A DNA stretch of 8,856 nucleotides from Campylobacterales bacterium (GTDB taxonomy: Bacteria > Campylobacterota > Campylobacteria > Campylobacterales > QNZT01), in NCBI GenBank assembly GCA_015662615.1, contig DQTU01000278.1, positions 1 to 8,856 of the forward strand, given 5' to 3'. Below, one piece after another: positions 1 to 5,855 of this stretch; position 1 is the stretch's first letter, and every line of letters begins with the position of its first letter. The notes under the pieces are model-generated. The model did not search any database. It had not been told where the DNA came from and worked only from the letters and a program-made list of their open reading frames with translations. Position numbers and translations under genes: made by a program.

Positions 1-275
1 ATCGTGCAGTTCCTGAAGCATTATGTTATATGCATCCAAACAATGCTAAAAAACTTGGTCTTAAACAAGGTGAGCTAGCATGGGTTGAGAGTAGAAGAGG
101 TAAAGTTAAAGCTAGAGTAGAGACAAGAGGAAGAAATAGAACTCCTGAAGGTCTTGTATATGTACCATGGTTTGATGAAAAAGTTTTTATTAACAAAGTT
201 TGTCTAGATGCAACATGTCCAATGTCCAAACAGACAGATTATAAAAAGTGTGCTGTAAAAGTATACAAAGCGTAG
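1..275 (+). CDS. napA: Periplasmic nitrate reductase catalytic subunit NapA, C-terminal 90 residues (partial)
   Basis: The open frame enters from the left edge (first whole codon at position 3) and stops at TAG 273-275. The visible 90 residues are the C-terminal end of the molybdopterin-dinucleotide-binding domain of NapA. They carry the conserved stretches YMHPNNAKKLGLK, WVESRRGKV, ETRGRNR, YVPWFDEKVF, NKV.LDATCP and SKQTDYKKCAVKV, a family-specific ending. NapA is the Mo-bis-MGD and [4Fe-4S] enzyme that reduces nitrate to nitrite in the periplasm after Tat export. It takes electrons from NapB, two copies of which are encoded downstream. The catalytic N-terminal part, Tat signal and promoter lie outside the window. 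napG follows after 22 bp, as expected for the Campylobacterota nap operon. An internal ATG at position 30 is only a methionine within the domain, not a start. Confidence 0.96.
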   Translation, partial: RAVPEALCYMHPNNAKKLGLKQGELAWVESRRGKVKARVETRGRNRTPEGLVYVPWFDEKVFINKVCLDATCPMSKQTDYKKCAVKVYKA

Positions 276-297
276 AAATTTTAGGTAAAGGATTGTT

Positions 298-1170
298 TTG
301 AGCAATCAAGAGTCAAAAAAGAAAAAGAAGTCTAAAGTAGTCATCAGCGAACGAAGAAGATTCATGTCGTTGATGGCTCAAAGTGTTGGTATAACTGCAC
401 TTGGCGGTCTTGTGTGGACAGGGTATGTAGAAGAAGCGAAAGCTGCTCCACTAATTCTTCGTCCTCCAGGAGCTGTGCCTGAAGATGATTTTTTAAAAAT
501 GTGTATTAAATGCGGACAGTGTGCCGAAGCATGTAAAAATCGGGATTCAAATCCTGACCAGACGAAGCAAAAGTCAACATTGATTATGGCTCGTCCAGGT
601 GATCATATGCCTATAGGTACACCGTTTTTTATACCAACACAAGTTCCGTGTTATATGTGTGCGGATATACCATGTGTGCCTGTTTGTCCAACAGGAGCAT
701 TAGATGAAGGGTTGGTTAGCATAATACCAGAGGGCAAAAAAGAGAGTGAACTAGATATTAATCAAGCAGAGATGGGACTTGCCGTCATTGACGAAGAGTC
801 TTGTGTTGCATTTTGGGGTATCCAGTGTGATGCATGCTATAGAGCTTGTCCACTTTTAGGTGAAGCGATATTTTTAGAACATCGTCGAAACCCTAGGACG
901 GGCAAACATGCTTATCTTATACCTGTAGTTGATACTGATAAATGTACAGGTTGTGGTTTGTGTGAATATGCATGTATTACAGAAAAACCAGCAATTTATG
1001 TGTTACCAAATGAGGTAGCACAAGGTAAAGTGGGTGGTCACTATATCAAAGGATGGGATGCAGGAGACGAGAGCAGATTGGAAGATATTTCAACTGATAC
1101 GACAACTAGAACAGATAGAAGCAGTAAAAAACCTGCGGACTACCTAAATGAAGGAATCTCTTATGAGTAA
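298..1170 (+). CDS. napG: NapG, periplasmic ferredoxin-type electron-transfer protein (four [4Fe-4S])
   Basis: This 290-residue protein has a Tat signal: a lysine-rich start, the twin-arginine segment SERRRFM (residues 17-23), a hydrophobic stretch, and a probable cleavage after AKAA near residue 50. Four cysteine clusters follow: C69/72/75/79, C118/121/126/130, C169/177/180/184 (with the CVAFWGIQC spacing typical of NapG) and C216/219/222/226. NapG works with membrane-bound NapH to carry electrons from menaquinol towards NapB/NapA in the periplasm. The start is TTG 298-300, preceded by AAAGGA at 287-292 with 5-nt spacing. The first in-frame ATG (364) would cut off the twin arginines, so TTG is preferred. 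The 3' end overlaps napH by 8 nt, which implies translational coupling. Family assignment is firm. The electron route is family knowledge. Confidence 0.96.
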   Translation: MSNQESKKKKKSKVVISERRRFMSLMAQSVGITALGGLVWTGYVEEAKAAPLILRPPGAVPEDDFLKMCIKCGQCAEACKNRDSNPDQTKQKSTLIMARPGDHMPIGTPFFIPTQVPCYMCADIPCVPVCPTGALDEGLVSIIPEGKKESELDINQAEMGLAVIDEESCVAFWGIQCDACYRACPLLGEAIFLEHRRNPRTGKHAYLIPVVDTDKCTGCGLCEYACITEKPAIYVLPNEVAQGKVGGHYIKGWDAGDESRLEDISTDTTTRTDRSSKKPADYLNEGISYE

Positions 1171-1969
1171 GTATAGGTTCCTGATTGGGAGACGGTTAAC
1201 GCAGATTTTGATGCTGGTTTTATATTTTGGTGCTAATGCGCATGGTTGGAAGATGCTGACAGGAACGCTTAGCTCTTCTACATTCATGGGATTTTTGCCA
1301 TTGGCTGACCCTTTTGCTGTGTTGCAAATGTTTGCAGCAGGTGCAATTCTAGGAGCTGATGTTATTATAGGAGCGTTAATCATAGCGCTTTTTTATGGTA
1401 TCGTTGGAGGAAGAGCATTTTGTTCATGGGTCTGTCCTATAAATATGGTAACAGACCTTGCAAATTGGTTAAGAAGAGTGCTGTATCTTGATAAGATAGA
1501 GAGAAAAATATGGGTAAGTAGAAACACTAGATATTGGGTATTGGGATTGGCATTTATTGTCTCCATTATCACTGGTGTGGCTGCTTTTGAGTTTATCTCA
1601 CCTATCACCATTTTCAATCGTGCAATTGTGTTTGGAATGGGTATGAGTATGGCGATAGTTATTGTTATATTCTTTTTCGATCTATTTGTATTAAAAAATG
1701 GCTGGTGTGGACATGTTTGTCCTCTTGGAGGATTTCATAGTTTGGTTGGAAAGTATGCACCATTGAGTGTATTGCACAATGCACCAAACTGTACGCTTTG
1801 CATGAAGTGTAAAGATGTCTGTCCTGAAAGTCAGGTATTGCATATGATAGGTAAAAAAAGTATCAAAGTGATGGATGCTGAGTGTACTAATTGCGGAAGA
1901 TGTATCGAAGTTTGTGATGACGATGCATTGGGATTTAGTATAATTAATATAAAAAATAAATCGCACTAG
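1163..1969 (+). CDS. napH: NapH, membrane quinol-oxidising ferredoxin-type protein
   Basis: NapH is a polytopic inner-membrane iron-sulfur protein that is thought to oxidise menaquinol and hand electrons to NapG. This copy (268 residues from ATG 1163) has about four membrane segments, near residues 10-27, 58-82, 124-146 and 155-177. Two CxxxCP motifs are present (C87..C91-P and C182..C186-P), as in the NapH/NosR family. Two C-terminal [4Fe-4S] sites, C210/213/216/220 and C241/244/247/251, are expected on the cytoplasmic side. I chose ATG 1163 over the in-frame ATG 1148 because AAGGAA at 1151-1156 lies 6 nt before it and the protein then begins MSKYRFLIGRR, a plausible cytoplasmic start. The longer form would add only five residues. 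The gene overlaps the end of napG by 8 nt, and its TAG stop sits in the middle of a 12-bp palindrome. Confidence 0.95.
   Translation: MSKYRFLIGRRLTQILMLVLYFGANAHGWKMLTGTLSSSTFMGFLPLADPFAVLQMFAAGAILGADVIIGALIIALFYGIVGGRAFCSWVCPINMVTDLANWLRRVLYLDKIERKIWVSRNTRYWVLGLAFIVSIITGVAAFEFISPITIFNRAIVFGMGMSMAIVIVIFFFDLFVLKNGWCGHVCPLGGFHSLVGKYAPLSVLHNAPNCTLCMKCKDVCPESQVLHMIGKKSIKVMDAECTNCGRCIEVCDDDALGFSIINIKNKSH
1939..1944 (+). promoter_or_regulatory. Possible internal -10 element (TATAAT) upstream of napB
   Basis: A consensus TATAAT lies inside the 3' end of napH, about 60 bp before the napB start. No convincing -35 is present, but -35 boxes are weak in Campylobacterota in general. It could give extra transcripts of the cytochrome genes. 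In such AT-rich sequence a chance match is quite possible. Confidence 0.25.
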
Positions 1970-1973
1970 TGCG
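1962..1973. repeat. 12-bp perfect palindrome at the napH stop codon
   Basis: CGCACTAGTGCG is its own reverse complement and is unusually GC-rich for this region. It is centred on the napH TAG stop (1967-1969) and lies 30 bp before napB. As RNA it could form only a 4-bp stem with a CTAG loop, with no T-tract behind it, so it does not look like a terminator. It might be a protein-binding site or incidental. Confidence 0.4.
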
Positions 1974-2003
1974 TTATAAAAATAGTAAAAAAGGAGAGCA
2001 ACG

Positions 2004-2609
2004 ATGGTATTAAAGAAAACATGGGTTGGCTTAATCTCTTTAGCAGCAATTATTGCTGTAGGTTGTGCCTCAGGAGCAGGTACAATATCTGAAGAGTCAT
2101 TAGGTTTAAGAAAAACTAATCTTTATACAGAAAAATCAGAAACTATTGGTGAGGCTACTCATTATGGAAAAGCTGCTGCTGGTAGTTCTAAAGTGTTTGA
2201 GAGAGCATTTGAGAATGCACCTCCAATGATCCCTCATGATTTAGAGGGTATGCTTCCAATTAAAATTGGAAGCAATGCTTGTACAGGTTGTCATATGCCT
2301 GAAGTTGCACCTAGTATGAAAGCTACTGCAATTCCTGCATCACATTTTGCATCATTTAGACCGACAACGGCTATGGGCGCAGATGGTAGAATTACAAAAG
2401 AAGGTAAAGTTCTTAATAACACGAGTGACTTTAAAACAGTTGTGCATAAGCTTGATAAGCTAAGTGGAGCAAGATTTAATTGTACATTATGTCATGCACC
2501 ACAATCCACGCAAGCACCGCTTGTAGGAAATACTTTTAAAGCTGATTTTAGTGCAAATGGAGCTAAAAGCTCTAATCTTATTGATACTATAAATGAGGGT
2601 GTCCAGTAA
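2004..2609 (+). CDS. napB: NapB (copy 1), diheme c-type cytochrome subunit of periplasmic nitrate reductase
   Basis: This 201-residue protein is the small electron-transfer subunit that passes electrons to NapA in the periplasm. Two CxxCH heme c sites are visible, C93-T-G-C96-H97 and C160-T-L-C163-H164. H78 (in PPMIPHD) and H114 (in PASHF) are likely distal ligands for bis-His hemes, and NAPPMIPH and CHMPEVAPS are typical NapB stretches. The N-terminus is a hydrophobic signal ending AVGC (C21). This resembles a relaxed lipobox, so the protein may be lipid-anchored, although classic NapB proteins are soluble; that point is inference. The start ATG has a strong AAGGAG at 1991-1996, spaced 7 nt. 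The gene follows napH after 34 bp. A near-duplicate of its mature domain lies 109 bp downstream, separated by a terminator-like hairpin. Confidence 0.95.
   Translation: MVLKKTWVGLISLAAIIAVGCASGAGTISEESLGLRKTNLYTEKSETIGEATHYGKAAAGSSKVFERAFENAPPMIPHDLEGMLPIKIGSNACTGCHMPEVAPSMKATAIPASHFASFRPTTAMGADGRITKEGKVLNNTSDFKTVVHKLDKLSGARFNCTLCHAPQSTQAPLVGNTFKADFSANGAKSSNLIDTINEGVQ
2088..2606 (+). repeat. Tandem duplication of the NapB diheme domain (second copy at 3022-3540)
   Basis: Residues 29-201 of NapB copy 1 and residues 102-274 of copy 2 align over 173 positions with no gap. I count about 25 differences by hand, roughly 85% identity. Heme motifs, distal histidines and the C-terminus match, while the N-termini are unrelated. 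Many codons differ silently in the flanks, but a central patch (about 2287-2370 versus 3223-3306) differs at only about 5 of 84 bases. Confidence 0.93.
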
Positions 2610-2617
2610 TATGGATT

Positions 2618-2649
2618 TAAAACGGAAGGGTTAACGCCTTTTCGTTTTA
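2618..2649 (+). terminator. Terminator/attenuator-like hairpin between the two napB genes
   Basis: AAAACGGAAGGG (2619-2630) pairs with CCTTTTCGTTTT (2637-2648) over 12 bp including two G-U pairs. One further A-U closes the base (2618/2649), and the loop is TTAACG. The 3' arm ends in TTTT, giving a short U-run that is partly used up in the stem. The position, 9 nt after the napB stop, suits partial termination or a 3' stability element. Some readthrough must occur if napFLD depend on the upstream promoter. Confidence 0.55.
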
Positions 2650-2662
2650 TACTATTAAAATC

Positions 2663-2709
2663 TTTTATAGAGTAAGTATTGTACTTTTTCTATAAAAAAT
2701 TTTCTATAA
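2663..2709 (+). promoter_or_regulatory. Structured leader of the second napB: AT-rich hairpin plus TTTTCTATAA direct repeat
   Basis: TTTTATAGA (2663-2671) pairs with TCTATAAAA (2689-2697). Inside it, AAGTA (2674-2678) pairs with TACTT (2682-2686) around a TTG loop, so the two stems stack with a small internal loop. TTTTCTATAA occurs twice (2686-2695 and 2700-2709), 14 bp apart, the second copy running into the ribosome binding site AAGGA (2708-2712) of napB copy 2. This could be an mRNA fold, a regulator site or a promoter region; the sequence alone does not decide. Confidence 0.4.
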
Positions 2710-2718
2710 GGACTATGA

Positions 2719-3543
2719 ATGTTTCAAAAAAAAATATATGTACTAGTATTAGTTGGATTTTTAGCCAACTCTTCACTATGTGCCATGGATATGGATAGAG
2801 TTAATGCTTTAGCTGCTCAGTTTTCTGGACAAATCGCTTCAACAAAAACTCCTTCTGTTGAAGCTGTTGCTCCTATTGCCAAAGTTATCGCACCAGTTGT
2901 TGAGACTGCAGCACCAGTAACAAAAGTAGAAGAACCAATTGTCGAAGCTGTTACATTACCAACAATAGAAGCTGTAGATGTTAATATTCCAGTAAAAGTT
3001 GCGATAATAGCAGCTACCGTTACTGAAGAGTCACTAGGACTTAGAAAAACCAATCTTTATGCCGAAGAATCTGAAACTATTGGAGAAGCAACATCTTATG
3101 GAAAAGCAGCCGCTGGTAGTTCAAAACTATTTGAGAGAGCATTTGAAAATGCACCGCCAATGATTCCACATGATGTAGAAGGTATGCTTCCAATCAAGAT
3201 AGGTAACAATTCTTGTACAGGTTGCCATATGCCTGAAGTTGCACCTAGCATGAAAGCTACTGCAATTCCTGCATCTCATTTTGCATCTTTTAGACCGACA
3301 ACAGGTATTGGATCAGATGGTAGAATTACCAAAGAGGGCATGGGTGTTGATAATACAAGTGATCTTAAAATAGTTTCACATAAGCTTGATAAACTGAGTG
3401 GAGCGAGATTTAACTGTTCACAATGTCATGCACCACAATCTACACAAGCACCACTTGTTGGAAATACATTTACACCTGATTTTAGTGTAAATGGAGCAAA
3501 AAGTTCAAACCTTATTGATACCATGAACGAAGGTGTAAAATAA
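2719..3543 (+). CDS. NapB-like diheme cytochrome c (copy 2) with long Val/Ala/Pro/Glu-rich N-terminal linker
   Basis: This 274-residue protein has a signal peptide (residues 1 to about 22, ending SSLCA). A low-complexity linker follows at about residues 23-100, rich in V, A, P, E and T with VEAV/IEAV repeats at 47-50, 75-78 and 83-86. The last 173 residues are a NapB domain nearly identical to the neighbour. Hemes attach at C166-T-G-C169-H170 and C233-S-Q-C236-H237, with probable distal ligands H151 and H187. It should serve as a periplasmic electron carrier to NapA or another acceptor. The linker could let the heme domain reach across the periplasm or stay tethered through an uncleaved signal; both ideas are inference. 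ATG 2719 is preceded by AAGGA (2708-2712, spacing 6). The overlapping ATG at 2715 is out of frame and soon closes. napF starts on the next base after the stop. Confidence 0.93.
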   Translation: MFQKKIYVLVLVGFLANSSLCAMDMDRVNALAAQFSGQIASTKTPSVEAVAPIAKVIAPVVETAAPVTKVEEPIVEAVTLPTIEAVDVNIPVKVAIIAATVTEESLGLRKTNLYAEESETIGEATSYGKAAAGSSKLFERAFENAPPMIPHDVEGMLPIKIGNNSCTGCHMPEVAPSMKATAIPASHFASFRPTTGIGSDGRITKEGMGVDNTSDLKIVSHKLDKLSGARFNCSQCHAPQSTQAPLVGNTFTPDFSVNGAKSSNLIDTMNEGVK

Positions 3544-4059
3544 ATGGACGAAAGCAGAAGAGGATTTTTTAAATCCTTTTCCATCCCCTTTTCTGAAAAA
3601 GAAGAACAAGTGTGGCAACCGATAAGACTTCCCTACAACAAAGACAAAACTCTTTTTGAAACAGTATGTGTTACTTGCGAAGACAAACCATGTATCCCAG
3701 TCTGCGATGAAAATATTATCAAAGTTTTAGATGATGGTTCAGTTTTTTTAGATTTTTCAAAAAGAGGTTGTACCTATTGTGATGCATGTGCTGAAGCATG
3801 TAATAAAGAAGTTTTGATCTTAGATGAAGAAATTGATAGAATTGAGGCGCATATCAAACTGGATATGACAAAATGTATGGCTTGGAATGGCGTCATTTGC
3901 TCTTCATGTAGAGATGTATGTTATGATAGAGCTATTAAGTTTTTAGGCATGTTAAGACCTGAAATAGTTTATGATAACTGCACAAATTGTGGTTTTTGCA
4001 TCGGAGTTTGTCCTTCGTATGCGATTTCAGCACTCTCAACAACAAAGGAAGCATCATGA
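3544..4059 (+). CDS. napF: NapF, cytoplasmic ferredoxin-type NapA maturation protein
   Basis: The protein has 171 residues and four iron-sulfur sites: C42/45/50/54, C76/79/82/86, C111/119/122/126 and C146/149/152/156. The third has the wide CMAWNGVIC spacing, as in NapG. The N-terminus, ESRRGFFKSF, contains twin arginines but no hydrophobic stretch behind them, as in known NapF proteins, so it should stay in the cytoplasm. NapF is reported to interact with NapA before export and is thought to help load or reduce its [4Fe-4S] cluster. The start codon follows the stop of the second napB directly (TAAATG). GAAGG at 3529-3533 inside that gene can serve as ribosome binding site, so translation is likely coupled. 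The 3' end overlaps napL in an ATGA. A general NapG-like ferredoxin is the alternative, but the missing signal peptide and gene order favour NapF. Confidence 0.9.
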   Translation: MDESRRGFFKSFSIPFSEKEEQVWQPIRLPYNKDKTLFETVCVTCEDKPCIPVCDENIIKVLDDGSVFLDFSKRGCTYCDACAEACNKEVLILDEEIDRIEAHIKLDMTKCMAWNGVICSSCRDVCYDRAIKFLGMLRPEIVYDNCTNCGFCIGVCPSYAISALSTTKEAS

Positions 4060-5006
4060 AGAAAATTTTATTACTCACATTTGTATTTATATCTGCCTTA
4101 ATAGCTCGTGATATTACGCCAGAAAAAGAGATAAAGATGCAGGGTAATGTCATGGATATGACCATTAAGGGTAATTTACTTTATGTCGGTACAAATGAGG
4201 GAACTCTTGATGTTTATGATATGGAAAATGAAAAATTTATAGAAAAAGTACAACTAAAAAAGATTCATGATTTTATGGATGATCTGATGAATCCAAAAGT
4301 TTACTCTGTTGATATAATAGGCGCTAAAAAGTTACTTCTTGCAGAAGGAGAAAAAGGTGCTAGGGAACTATATATCAACGAAAACAATACCACTACAAAG
4401 GTAATCTCAGGCGAAGCAAAACTAATGATGCAAAAAGCAAAGTTTATTGATAAAACTCATGTTTTTTTAGGGCTTTTGAGCAATGAAATAGTTCTATACG
4501 ATTTAAAAACAAAAAAATCACTTTACCTGATACAACTAAGCCAATCTAAATTTTCGGATTTTGCACTAAATGAAGATAAAACAGAAGCTGTTATCGCATG
4601 TGAGTCAGGTATCAACTACCTTGTAAATGTAAAAGATGGAAAAGTTATCAAAGAGTTAAAAGGTGGGAATAAAGATAATGTCTTTAAAGTCTCTTTTAAA
4701 AATGGTAAAGTATCAGCAGCAGGTCAAGACCGTATTGGAGCCGTTTATAATGTAAATAGCGACGATATACAGATGTTTCATGCACCGTTTTTAATCTATG
4801 CAACGGGTCTAAGTTCTGATGCTAGTCTTGCAGCTTATGCATTTGGTATAGATAATGAAATTGCGATTTTTAACTTAAGTAACAATGCAAAAGTATATAA
4901 TCTAAAAGGGCAAAAAAGTACCCTTAACAGCATTATCTTTTATGATAAAGAGACCCTTTACTCTGGAAGTGATGATAAATTTATAATGAAATGGAGTTTA
5001 AAGTAA
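4056..5006 (+). CDS. napL: NapL, exported WD40/beta-propeller-like nap accessory protein
   Basis: The gene starts at ATG 4056, inside the ATGA shared with the napF stop and 6 nt after AAAGGA (4044-4049). The frame is open further upstream within napF, but only this start gives a signal peptide, MKKILLLTFVFISALIA, with cleavage expected near residue 17. The mature part of the 316-residue protein is made of repeating beta-rich units such as LLYVGTNEGTLDVYDM, EIVLYDLKTKKSLYL, EIAIFNLSNNAKVYNL and TLYSGSDDKFIMKWSLK, the pattern of WD40-like propeller blades. No cofactor motif is seen. NapL is known from the nap clusters of Wolinella and Campylobacter, where it sits between napF or napB and napD; its biochemical role is not well settled. 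The identification rests mainly on position, signal peptide and repeat pattern. The gene shares one base with napD. Confidence 0.87.
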   Translation: MKKILLLTFVFISALIARDITPEKEIKMQGNVMDMTIKGNLLYVGTNEGTLDVYDMENEKFIEKVQLKKIHDFMDDLMNPKVYSVDIIGAKKLLLAEGEKGARELYINENNTTTKVISGEAKLMMQKAKFIDKTHVFLGLLSNEIVLYDLKTKKSLYLIQLSQSKFSDFALNEDKTEAVIACESGINYLVNVKDGKVIKELKGGNKDNVFKVSFKNGKVSAAGQDRIGAVYNVNSDDIQMFHAPFLIYATGLSSDASLAAYAFGIDNEIAIFNLSNNAKVYNLKGQKSTLNSIIFYDKETLYSGSDDKFIMKWSLK

Positions 5007-5359
5007 TGAATGTATCAAGTATAGTAGTACAAGTAATGCCTCAACATGTGGATGATGTATTGGAAATTTTAAAAAATGCTGAGTTTTGTGATTATCACTA
5101 TCACGACAAAGATATGGGAAAAATTATCGTAACTGTTGAAGGTGAAAGTGTTGATGATGAGATAAGAAATCTTAAGATCATTCAAAGTGTTCAACATGTC
5201 ATTGCAGCAGATATGATGATGAGTTATAGCGAAGATGAGTTAGATGCTGAGATTAAAAAACTTGAAGCAAGTGATCCAGTACCTGCGATGTTAAATGATG
5301 ACACACTCAGAGCTGAAGATATCGTCTATAATGGTGATTTGAAAAAGAAAATTTTATAA
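5006..5359 (+). CDS. napD: NapD, Tat signal-binding chaperone for NapA
   Basis: This small cytoplasmic protein (117 residues from ATG 5006) begins MNVSSIVVQVMPQH, matching the first beta-strand of NapD proteins. The ferredoxin-like alternation of strands and helices continues to about residue 75 (GKIIVTVEGES, then IQSVQHVIAADMMMSY). The acidic tail of about 40 residues is not part of the core fold. NapD binds the twin-arginine signal of NapA and holds back export until the molybdenum cofactor is inserted. I prefer ATG 5006 to the in-frame ATG 4991 because it leaves GGAG (4993-4996) as ribosome binding site 9 nt upstream and overlaps the napL stop by one base (TAATG), a usual coupling arrangement. 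It closes the recognisable nap set; the PAS gene begins 9 nt after it. Confidence 0.9.
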   Translation: MNVSSIVVQVMPQHVDDVLEILKNAEFCDYHYHDKDMGKIIVTVEGESVDDEIRNLKIIQSVQHVIAADMMMSYSEDELDAEIKKLEASDPVPAMLNDDTLRAEDIVYNGDLKKKIL

Positions 5360-5368
5360 GGAGCTGTC

Positions 5369-5848
5369 ATGGATACCTCATTTGATATGTTTTTAGAGAC
5401 AGAAGTTCCAGATCACGAACTTATCATCTCAAGAACGGATTTAAAAGGCAATATTACCTATGCCAATGAAACTTTTGCGATGATTAGTGGTTATGATCCT
5501 GATGAGCTTATAGGTAAACCACACAATATCGTCAGACATCCAGATATGCCAAGGTCTGTATTTAAGGAACTTTGGGAAACACTAGGGCGAGGAGAAAACT
5601 GGCAGGGTTTTGTCAAAAATAGACGAGAAGATAGTGGTTACTATTGGGTACATGCTGAAATTTCAGGGGTTTACAAAGATGGTAAATTAGTAGAATATAA
5701 ATCGCTTCGTACACCAATCGAGCGTGAAACAAAAATCAATATGCAAAACAAATATGATGATATGAGAAAAAAAGAAGAGAAAAGTTCACGAGTAGTGATA
5801 AATGTAAGTGATGAAAAGCTTGCAAAGATCAAAGAGATAATTGGCTAA
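5369..5848 (+). CDS. Aer/CetB-type PAS domain protein, probable FAD redox sensor
   Basis: This 159-residue soluble protein is a single PAS domain (about residues 15-118) of the Aer type, followed by a charged helical tail (about 119-159). The PAS core contains DLKGNITYANETFAMISGY, PHNIVRHPDMP, LWETLGRGENWQGFVKNRR and YYWV. Residues corresponding to those linked to FAD binding in E. coli Aer are present: N33, R56, H57, D59, W69 and N84. Aer senses redox or energy state and signals to the chemotaxis machinery; in Campylobacter the PAS protein CetB does this with a separate transducer, CetA. No transmembrane segment, HAMP, kinase or output domain is encoded here, so a partner is needed. AAGGAG (5358-5363) precedes the ATG by 5 nt and overlaps the napD stop, which points to cotranscription with nap. 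The link to nitrate is inference. Confidence 0.87.
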   Translation: MDTSFDMFLETEVPDHELIISRTDLKGNITYANETFAMISGYDPDELIGKPHNIVRHPDMPRSVFKELWETLGRGENWQGFVKNRREDSGYYWVHAEISGVYKDGKLVEYKSLRTPIERETKINMQNKYDDMRKKEEKSSRVVINVSDEKLAKIKEIIG

Positions 5849-5855
5849 TTACTCT
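5833..5855. terminator. Weak hairpin at the convergent stop codons of the PAS and FtsL-like genes
   Basis: AGAG(A)TAATT at 5833-5842 pairs with AATTACTCT at 5847-5855, giving nine pairs with one bulged A and a GGCT loop. It contains both stop codons (5846-5848 plus, 5849-5851 minus). Neither side has a real T-tract, so termination would be weak or factor-dependent. Confidence 0.3.

Noticed and set aside
26..229. Open frame on the minus strand opposite napA
   Set aside because: It is antisense to the strongly conserved NapA C-terminus, and its product shows no recognisable family or signal.
1144..1966. Three open frames on the minus strand opposite napH
   Set aside because: They mirror a gene with clear iron-sulfur and membrane motifs. 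Their products are low-quality sequence with no ribosome binding sites or context.
2817..3053. Minus-strand frame opposite the linker of the second napB, Ser/Thr/Ala-rich
   Set aside because: Its composition is the mirror of the V/A/P/E-rich linker codons. Nothing supports a separate protein.
3987..4055. Longer NapL beginning at an ATG inside napF
   Set aside because: The added residues would bury the signal peptide, whereas ATG 4056 has a good ribosome binding site and the ATGA overlap with napF.
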